Source: Streptomyces blattellae | Lineage (GTDB): Bacteria > Actinomycetota > Actinomycetes > Streptomycetales > Streptomycetaceae | Reading direction: 5' to 3' | Assembly (NCBI RefSeq): GCF_009709555.1 | Contig: NZ_WJBG01000253.1 | Span: forward strand, 1-64,000 | Length of the DNA: 64,000 nucleotides | Shown: piece after piece, positions 58,710 to 64,000 of the stretch | How the letters are laid out: each line of letters starts with the position of its first letter | Numbering within the stretch: position 1 is the stretch's first letter | Program-made: the position numbers and the translations under genes | Notes under the pieces: generated by a model | What the model was told of the DNA's origin: nothing | The model's input: the letters and a program-made list of their open reading frames with translations, nothing else | The model's database searches: none

Positions 58710-59804
58710 CTACTTCGCGGTGCACGTCGGCAGGTCGGCGGTGTCGCCGCTGCGGATGTCCTCAAGGGCGCCGAGGGCGTCGTCGAGGGTCTTCACCTTG
58801 ACCAGGGTGAGGCCATCGGGGGTGTCGTCGGCGGCGGCCTCGCAGTTGTCGGCGGGCGTCATGAAGTACTGGGCGCCCTTGTCGCGCGCGGCGACGGTCT
58901 TCAACTCGACGCCGCCGATCGGGCCGACCTCGCCGTCGTCGTCGATGGTGCCCGTCCCGGCGACGAACGACCCGCCGGTGAGGCTGCCCGGCGTGAGCTT
59001 GTCGTAGATGCCGAGCGCGAACATCAGGCCGGCGCTCGGTCCGCCGACGTCGGCGAGCTTGATGTCGATGGTGAACGGGAAGGTGTGGTCGGTCCCGGCG
59101 GAGATCCCGACGATGGCGCGCTCCTCGCCGGCGTCGTCGGACTTCGCGGTCCGGATGGTGACCTCCTCGGTCTTGGTCGCCTCCCGCTGTTCCTTCTCCG
59201 CGGCGGCCTGCTCCTCGGCGGGCACGATGGTGAAGTCGACGTCCTCACCGGGCTTGTGCTTGGTCACCAGTTCGGCGACGTCCTCGGGCTCCTTCACGGT
59301 CGTACCGTCGACGGCCTTGATCACATCGCCGGCGTGCAGCTTGCCCTCGGCCGGGGAGTCCTTCAGGACGGTCGAGACGATCACCCAGGACTCCACCGGG
59401 ATGTCCAGCGCCTCCAGGGCGGCGACCTTGGCGCTCTCCTGGGACTGGCTGAACTCCTCGGCGTTCTCCTGGGTGGACTCCTCCTCGGTCTGGCCGTCCG
59501 GGTAGACCGTGTCGTGCGGCACGACCGCGTTGTCGCGCGTGAGCCAGCCGTAGACCGCCTCGACGAGGTTCATCCGGTAGTCGGCGCTGGTGACGCGCAC
59601 CGTGGTCATGTTCAGATGCCCGCTCGTCGGATACGTCTTCCGCCCGTCGATCTGCAGCACCGGCTCGCCGTCGTGGTCCCCGAGCGTGTTCACCGTCGGC
59701 CCCGGCGACATCTCCGAGTACGGCACGTTGATGAAGACCCCGGCGCACAGGAGCGCTATCAGCATCAGGGTGGAGGCGAGCATCGTCGCAGTGCGGCGTG
59801 GCAT
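58710..59804 (-). CDS. YlbL-type PDZ/Lon-like serine protease
   Basis: This 364-residue secreted or membrane-anchored protease has an N-terminal hydrophobic segment (TATMLASTLMLIALLCAGVFI), a PDZ domain near residues 150-220 (DSPAEGKLHAGDVIKAVDGTTV) and a C-terminal Lon S16 domain with VGGPSAGLMFAL (Ser) and ELKTVAARDKGAQYF (Lys) forming the catalytic dyad. TACTGT lies 6 bases before ATG 59804, so the message is probably leaderless. Substrates are unknown. Confidence 0.9.
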   Translation of the reverse strand: MPRRTATMLASTLMLIALLCAGVFINVPYSEMSPGPTVNTLGDHDGEPVLQIDGRKTYPTSGHLNMTTVRVTSADYRMNLVEAVYGWLTRDNAVVPHDTVYPDGQTEEESTQENAEEFSQSQESAKVAALEALDIPVESWVIVSTVLKDSPAEGKLHAGDVIKAVDGTTVKEPEDVAELVTKHKPGEDVDFTIVPAEEQAAAEKEQREATKTEEVTIRTAKSDDAGEERAIVGISAGTDHTFPFTIDIKLADVGGPSAGLMFALGIYDKLTPGSLTGGSFVAGTGTIDDDGEVGPIGGVELKTVAARDKGAQYFMTPADNCEAAADDTPDGLTLVKVKTLDDALGALEDIRSGDTADLPTCTAK

Positions 59805-59872
59805 GGAACGACAGTACGGGACGCTGCTGTGAGCGGACCTTCCGGGCCGTCCGTCCGGGCGGCCACCCCCGG

Positions 59873-60037
59873 TCACGTACGGGTGCGGGGCTTCTCCATG
59901 GCCTCGCGGAAGCGCGCGTACCCGTCGAGCTCTGGGCCGTCACCCCGCGTCCTCCGGGTCCGGTTGGCCCAACTGCCCCACAGGCCGGCACCGATCGCAG
60001 CTACAAGCGGAATCAGCAACCAGGCGAGCGCCGCCAT
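59873..60037 (-). CDS. small membrane-anchored protein, unknown function
   Basis: This 54-residue protein begins MAALAWLLIPLVAAIGAGLWGSW, one membrane helix followed by a basic patch (NRTRRTRG) and a charged tail (ELDGYARFREAMEKP). ATG 60037 follows GGGAGGAC at good spacing. It sits about 70 bases upstream of the YlbL-type protease on the same strand. Conserved topology and the clear ribosome-binding site support a real gene. Confidence 0.72.
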   Translation of the reverse strand: MAALAWLLIPLVAAIGAGLWGSWANRTRRTRGDGPELDGYARFREAMEKPRTRT

Positions 60038-60210
60038 GCCGTCCTCCCATCCCCATGAGCGACCGCAACTGACTGATCAGCAGATTAACCAGCTGCACGG
60101 ACAACGCTCACGCCGGGGGTCGGGTTACGCAACCGGAAGGGCGGCGAGGCTCGGTCAGCAGGCGCCGACCCGCCCTCCCGTCACCCGACCACCACCCCTC
60201 AACGACAGCG

Positions 60211-60669
60211 CTACGCGCCGACCCAGTCTTCGGTGCCGTCCGAGAACTTCTGGTGCTTCCAGATCGGCACCTCGTGCTTGAGGTCGTCGATGAGCTTTCG
60301 GCACGCCTCGAAGGCCTCACCCCGGTGCGGGCAGGACACGGCGACGACGACGGCGAGGTCCCCCACCGCGAGGTCGCCCACCCGATGCACGGCCGCGAGC
60401 GCGCGCACCGGGAACGCGGCGGCGACCTTCTCGGCGATCCGCCGCATCTCGGCCTCGGCACTGGGATGGCACGAGTAGCCGAGCGCATCGACATCGGCAC
60501 CCCCGTCGTGATTCCGCACGGTCCCGACGAACAGAGCGGTCCCGCCAGCGGCGTCGTCCCCGACGGCCTTGAACACCTCGTCGAGGGAGAGGGCCGTCTC
60601 CCGGATGGCGATCAGCTTGATGGGATCGTGAGCGGCCTGCTCGCCGGGGTGATCGTATGTGGGTGCCAT
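60211..60669 (-). CDS. moaE: molybdopterin synthase catalytic subunit
   Basis: With MoaD it converts precursor Z (cPMP) to molybdopterin. The 152-residue protein shows GTVRNHDGG, the basic GDLAVVVAVSCPHRGEAFEAC segment and the active-site VPIWKHQKFSDG with the conserved Lys. No moaD or other Mo-cofactor gene is close, so MoaD must be encoded elsewhere. It is followed by about 170 bases of non-coding sequence before the small membrane gene. Confidence 0.93.
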   Translation of the reverse strand: MAPTYDHPGEQAAHDPIKLIAIRETALSLDEVFKAVGDDAAGGTALFVGTVRNHDGGADVDALGYSCHPSAEAEMRRIAEKVAAAFPVRALAAVHRVGDLAVGDLAVVVAVSCPHRGEAFEACRKLIDDLKHEVPIWKHQKFSDGTEDWVGA

Positions 60670-60782
60670 GTCTCCATCGTGCCCCACACCACTGACAACC
60701 CGGAACAGAACGTTCACCAGGCACGCGCACGCAGAGCTTCGGAGCCCCCTACAGGACACCCGCTCCGGCCGCACCCACCCGC

Positions 60783-61901
60783 CTAAACCCGACGCCGCGC
60801 CTTCCGCGCCCGCCGCACCACAGCCGCCGCGCCCAACAACGCCACCGTCGCACCCGCCGCACCCGCCGCAGTCGCGTCCTTGCGCCCCAGCCGCCGCCCG
60901 GCGACCGTGTGCCGCCCGGAGACCTCCTCCAGCAGCTCCGCAAGGACCTCCTCATTGGTCCACCGCGGCCGCCACCCGGCGTCATGCAGCCGGCTTCCGC
61001 TCACCACCCACGGATACATCGTGTAGGCCAGATCTCCCGCCGGGGACGGCGTGAGGCCGATCCGGTGCAGCCGAGCGGCAGCGCCCAGCGCGACCGCGGA
61101 CGGGAGCTCCATTCGCCGGATCCCGGTCAGCTCCTCGACCTCCTCCTGCTCCAGCCAGCCGTCACATCCGACGGCCAGCTCCCCGTCGGCCTTCTCCAGG
61201 ACGGCGTACTCCAGAGCACTGCACAGATCCTCGACGTGGCAGAACTGCCAGGCGGGCCGGGACCCGGCGACGACGAGCAGCCGAGGCGATTCGAAGTACC
61301 TGGTCAGCGCGGTGTCGGTGCCCCCGACCAGCACCGCGGGCCGGACGACGGTGACATTGAGTCCCGGATGCGCCCGCGGAGCCCGGCGCGCGAGCCGCTC
61401 GACCTCCAGCAGGTCCCCGACCCCGGTGGCCTCGGCCGTGGCCCGCAACTCCGCGTCCTCGGACAACGGCAGCTCGTTGTCCGGCAGCGCCCCGTAGACC
61501 ATCGCCGAGGTACACACCACCACCCGGTGCACCCCGGCCGCCGCGGCCGCGGTCAGCACGGTCTGCGTCCCCCGGACGTTGTACGCCGTACGGGCCGCGG
61601 GATCCGTCTCCAGATCCAGGTCGAGCGCCAGATGCACCACCACGTCCGCGCCCCGCAGCTTGTCCGCGATCACGGGGTCCCGCACGTCGAGGATGTGCCA
61701 CTGCGCCCCCGCGCACTCACCGCGCCGCTCGTCGATCGCGATGACCTGCTTGACCTCCTCGGACACGGCGAGCCGCTCGGTGAGCAGCGCACCGATGCCG
61801 GAGGCGGCACCGGTGATCGCGACGACGGGTCCGCGCAGAGCGGACGCAGGCGTGGTTGAGTGGTTTCGCGCTGCGCGAACCTGTGGATCTGGGGAACTCA
61901 C
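60783..61901 (-). CDS. NAD-dependent epimerase/dehydratase (extended SDR)
   Basis: This 372-residue protein has the dinucleotide loop GPVVAITGAASGIGALLTERL, VVHLALDLDLETD and CTSAMVYGALPDNELP (SDR Ser and Tyr region). A C-terminal GAAGATVALLGAAAVV stretch followed by RRARKARRRV looks like a membrane anchor with a basic end. Substrate is unknown. GTG 61901 follows GGAGA; an upstream in-frame extension lacks conserved character. It is divergent from the DUF2342 gene. Confidence 0.85.
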   Translation of the reverse strand: MSSPDPQVRAARNHSTTPASALRGPVVAITGAASGIGALLTERLAVSEEVKQVIAIDERRGECAGAQWHILDVRDPVIADKLRGADVVVHLALDLDLETDPAARTAYNVRGTQTVLTAAAAAGVHRVVVCTSAMVYGALPDNELPLSEDAELRATAEATGVGDLLEVERLARRAPRAHPGLNVTVVRPAVLVGGTDTALTRYFESPRLLVVAGSRPAWQFCHVEDLCSALEYAVLEKADGELAVGCDGWLEQEEVEELTGIRRMELPSAVALGAAARLHRIGLTPSPAGDLAYTMYPWVVSGSRLHDAGWRPRWTNEEVLAELLEEVSGRHTVAGRRLGRKDATAAGAAGATVALLGAAAVVRRARKARRRV

Positions 61902-62092
61902 CGGGCGTCTCCAGCGGTTGTCTTCAGTACGAACGCGAGCGACGCGTGCGTACCAGGTGCATCCATCCTGCCGCAGGCGAAGAGTCGGCGGAGCACCGAG
62001 GCCCGAACGGCCCCGGGTGTCTACGCTGGGTGGTGTTATCGGGCAGTCGTGCCGCCGGAGCCAACCGGTGGCCTTAACAGCCGAGGAATCCC

Positions 62093-63511
62093 GTGAGTGA
62101 CACCCCATTCGGATTCGGCCTTCCGCCGGAGGAGCCGGAAGACGGCGACGAGGGCAAGAAGAAGGACCAGCAGAGCGGCGGTGGTCAGGGCCCGGCCAAC
62201 CCGTTCGGTTTCGGCGGGCTGCCCGGAGCTTCAGGCCCCGGCGCGGACAATCCGTTCGCGGCCATGTTCGGCTCGCTGAACCCCCCCGACCTGGGCGCCG
62301 CGTTCCAGCAGCTCGGCCAGATGCTCTCGTACGAGGGCGGGCCGGTGAACTGGGACATGGCCAAGCAGATCGCCCGCCAGACGGTCTCCCAGGGCACGTC
62401 GGACGGCGTCAAGGACGCAAGCGTCGGCCCCGCCGAGCGCACCGCGGTCCAGGAGGCCGTCCGTCTGGCCGACCTGTGGCTCGACGACGTGACATCGCTG
62501 CCGTCCGGCGCGGGCACCGCCGTGGCGTGGAGCCGCGCGGAGTGGGTCGAGGCGACCCTGCCGGCGTGGCGGGAGCTCGTCGACCCGGTCGCCGAGCGCG
62601 TCGGCGCGGCCATGGGCGACGTCCTGCCGGAGGAGATGCAGGCCATGGCGGGCCCGCTGATCGGCATGATGCGTTCCATGGGCGGCGCCATGTTCGGCAC
62701 GCAGATCGGGCAGGCCGTCGGCGTGCTCGCGGGCGAGGTCGTCGGCTCGACCGACATCGGCCTGCCGCTCGGCCCGGCCGGCAAGGCCGCGCTGCTGCCG
62801 TTGAACATCGAGGCGCTGGGCAAGGACCTCGGTGTGCCGAAGGAGGAGGTGCGGCTGTATCTCGCCCTGCGCGAAGCCGCCCACCAGCGCCTCTTCGCGC
62901 ACGTGCCGTGGCTGCGCTCGCACCTGTTCGGCGCAGTCGACGGGTACGCGCGCGGGATCAAGGTCGACACCGCCAAGCTGGAGGACGTGGTCGGCCAGTT
63001 CGACCCGCAGAACCCCGAGCAGCTGCAGGACGCCCTCCAGCAGGGCATGTTCCAGCCGGAGGACACGCCCGAGCAGAAGGCCGCCCTGGCCCGTCTGGAG
63101 ACGGCTCTGGCGCTCGTCGAGGGCTGGGTGGACGCGGTGGTGCACGCCGCCGCGAAACCCCGTCTGTCGTCCGCCGACGCGCTGCGTGAGACGCTGCGCC
63201 GCCGCCGTGCTTCAGGCGGCCCGGCCGAGCAGACGTTCGCCACGCTGATCGGTCTGGAGCTGCGTCCGCGCCGGCTGCGCGACGCGTCGCGTCTGTGGGC
63301 CTCGCTCACCGACGCGCGCGGGGTGGACGGCCGCGACGCCCTGTGGGCCCACCCGGACATGCTGCCGACCGCGTCCGACCTGGACGACCCGGACGGCTTC
63401 GTGCACCGCGAGCAGCTCGACTTCTCCGAGCTGGACAAGATGCTCGGCGAGGCAGCGGACAAGCCCGACCTCAAGAAGCGGGACAAGGGCGAGGGCGACG
63501 ACACCGAGTGA
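62093..63511 (+). CDS. DUF2342 zinc-dependent metalloprotease-like protein
   Basis: This 472-residue actinobacterial protein has a Gly/Pro/Phe-rich N-terminus (PNPFGFGGLPG type) and helical core: NWDMAKQIARQTVSQ, AMFGTQIGQAVGVLAGEVVGSTDIGLPL and LREAAHQRLFAHVPWLR, where the family's HExxH-like zinc site is expected; here it reads AAHQRLF with Gln in place of the catalytic Glu. Enzymatic activity is thus doubtful. GTG 62093 follows GAGGAA. The stop overlaps the NUDIX start by 4 bases (GTGA). Confidence 0.85.
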   Translation: MSDTPFGFGLPPEEPEDGDEGKKKDQQSGGGQGPANPFGFGGLPGASGPGADNPFAAMFGSLNPPDLGAAFQQLGQMLSYEGGPVNWDMAKQIARQTVSQGTSDGVKDASVGPAERTAVQEAVRLADLWLDDVTSLPSGAGTAVAWSRAEWVEATLPAWRELVDPVAERVGAAMGDVLPEEMQAMAGPLIGMMRSMGGAMFGTQIGQAVGVLAGEVVGSTDIGLPLGPAGKAALLPLNIEALGKDLGVPKEEVRLYLALREAAHQRLFAHVPWLRSHLFGAVDGYARGIKVDTAKLEDVVGQFDPQNPEQLQDALQQGMFQPEDTPEQKAALARLETALALVEGWVDAVVHAAAKPRLSSADALRETLRRRRASGGPAEQTFATLIGLELRPRRLRDASRLWASLTDARGVDGRDALWAHPDMLPTASDLDDPDGFVHREQLDFSELDKMLGEAADKPDLKKRDKGEGDDTE

Positions 63512-64000
63512 GCCTGTACGACGACGCGGTCCTCGTCCTGAAGGGGTACGAGGACCAGGAGGAGCTGCGCCAGGCCTACCTGGAACACCTCGCGGCGCAT
63601 CCGGACGGCATGTGGAAGGCCTGCAAGGACGGGCACATCACGGCGAGCGCCATGGTGATCGACCCGTCGCGCGAGCGCGTACTGCTGACGCTCCACAAGA
63701 AGTTGCGCATGTGGCTCCAAATGGGCGGCCACTGCGAACCGGCCGACGAGACGCTGGCGGCTGCCGCCCTGCGCGAGGCGACCGAGGAGTCGGGGGTGGC
63801 GGGCCTGGCCCTGCTGCCCGGGGGTCCTGTGCGCCTGGACCGCCATCACACGCCCTGCGCCTGGCACCTCGACGTCCAGTACACGGCGGTGGCTCCGGCC
63901 GGAGCCGTGGAGGCGATCAGCGACGAGTCGCTCGACCTGCGCTGGTTCGCCTACGCCGAGGTGGCGACCGTAGCGGACGAGTCGGTCGTACGACTGCTGG
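63508..64000 (+). CDS. NUDIX hydrolase (3' end outside window)
   Basis: At least 164 residues from GTG 63508. The NUDIX box spans GGHCEPADETLAAAALREATEESGV; the REATEES part is canonical, while the first Gly-to-Glu spacing is one residue longer than the textbook pattern. The family cleaves nucleoside diphosphates linked to other moieties. It is translationally coupled to the DUF2342 gene. The frame is still open at 64000. Confidence 0.85.
   Translation, partial: MSLYDDAVLVLKGYEDQEELRQAYLEHLAAHPDGMWKACKDGHITASAMVIDPSRERVLLTLHKKLRMWLQMGGHCEPADETLAAAALREATEESGVAGLALLPGGPVRLDRHHTPCAWHLDVQYTAVAPAGAVEAISDESLDLRWFAYAEVATVADESVVRLL

Overview
The window is a 64 kb piece of a Streptomyces chromosome. 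The base composition is very G+C rich with G/C-ending codons. GTG starts are common, genes often overlap as ATGA or GTGA, and many genes look leaderless. The gene order (sigH, wblE, nagB, dasABC/dasR, nrdAB, epi-isozizaene synthase/CYP170, def, sigR/rsrA, aroA) is the one I recall from the core region around SCO5180-SCO5250 of S. coelicolor. That match is from memory; no search was run.

Layout. 1-1.5 kb: an IS110-family element whose left end is cut off by the window start. It has split a small ECF sigma-factor gene that follows a YCII-domain gene. 2-6.3 kb: a zinc-ribbon protein, a polyprenyl synthase with a family 2B encapsulin shell gene (EshA-like), and a cytosolic-type amidase. 6.4-15 kb: a PLP enzyme, a Na+/H+ antiporter, a stand-alone UBP zinc finger, the prsH-sigH stress sigma pair, a lipid kinase-like protein, wblE and a PdtaS-like histidine kinase. 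15.3-22.9 kb: the aminosugar block. It comprises a TetR regulator, nagB, a GH3 hexosaminidase, the chitobiose importer dasABC and its repressor dasR, with DasR operators (dre) at several points. 23-27.4 kb: cstA/ybdD and a DUF3311/MctP symporter pair, both carboxylate uptake candidates. 28-32.8 kb: class Ia ribonucleotide reductase nrdA-nrdB-nrdS behind tandem NrdR-like boxes and a cobalamin riboswitch. 32.8-35.3 kb: the albaflavenone pair. 35.6-40 kb: def, a TPR protein and two coupled membrane HD-domain proteins. 40.1-41.4 kb: sigR-rsrA with the sigma-R autoregulatory promoter and the long sigma-R' start. 41.4-49.4 kb: housekeeping genes (SRAP, M50 peptidase, aroA, rsgA, SMR pump, TetR, hisN, CBS, Fur). 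49.5-52.3 kb: a SsuABC/NMT1-like ABC importer. 52.4-54.9 kb: two identical initiator tRNA genes flanking a Sel1/TPR gene. 54.9-64 kb: UPF0182, PPA1309, a YlbL-type PDZ/Lon protease, moaE, an SDR, a DUF2342 metalloprotease-like protein and a NUDIX gene cut by the window end.

The strongest second-look item is at the start. The non-coding left end of the IS110 element folds like a bridge RNA. It contains one stretch complementary to the target at the right junction and another identical to the element's own right end. A second theme is a set of short tandem duplications that sit on gene edges and in several cases copy the start or stop codon itself.
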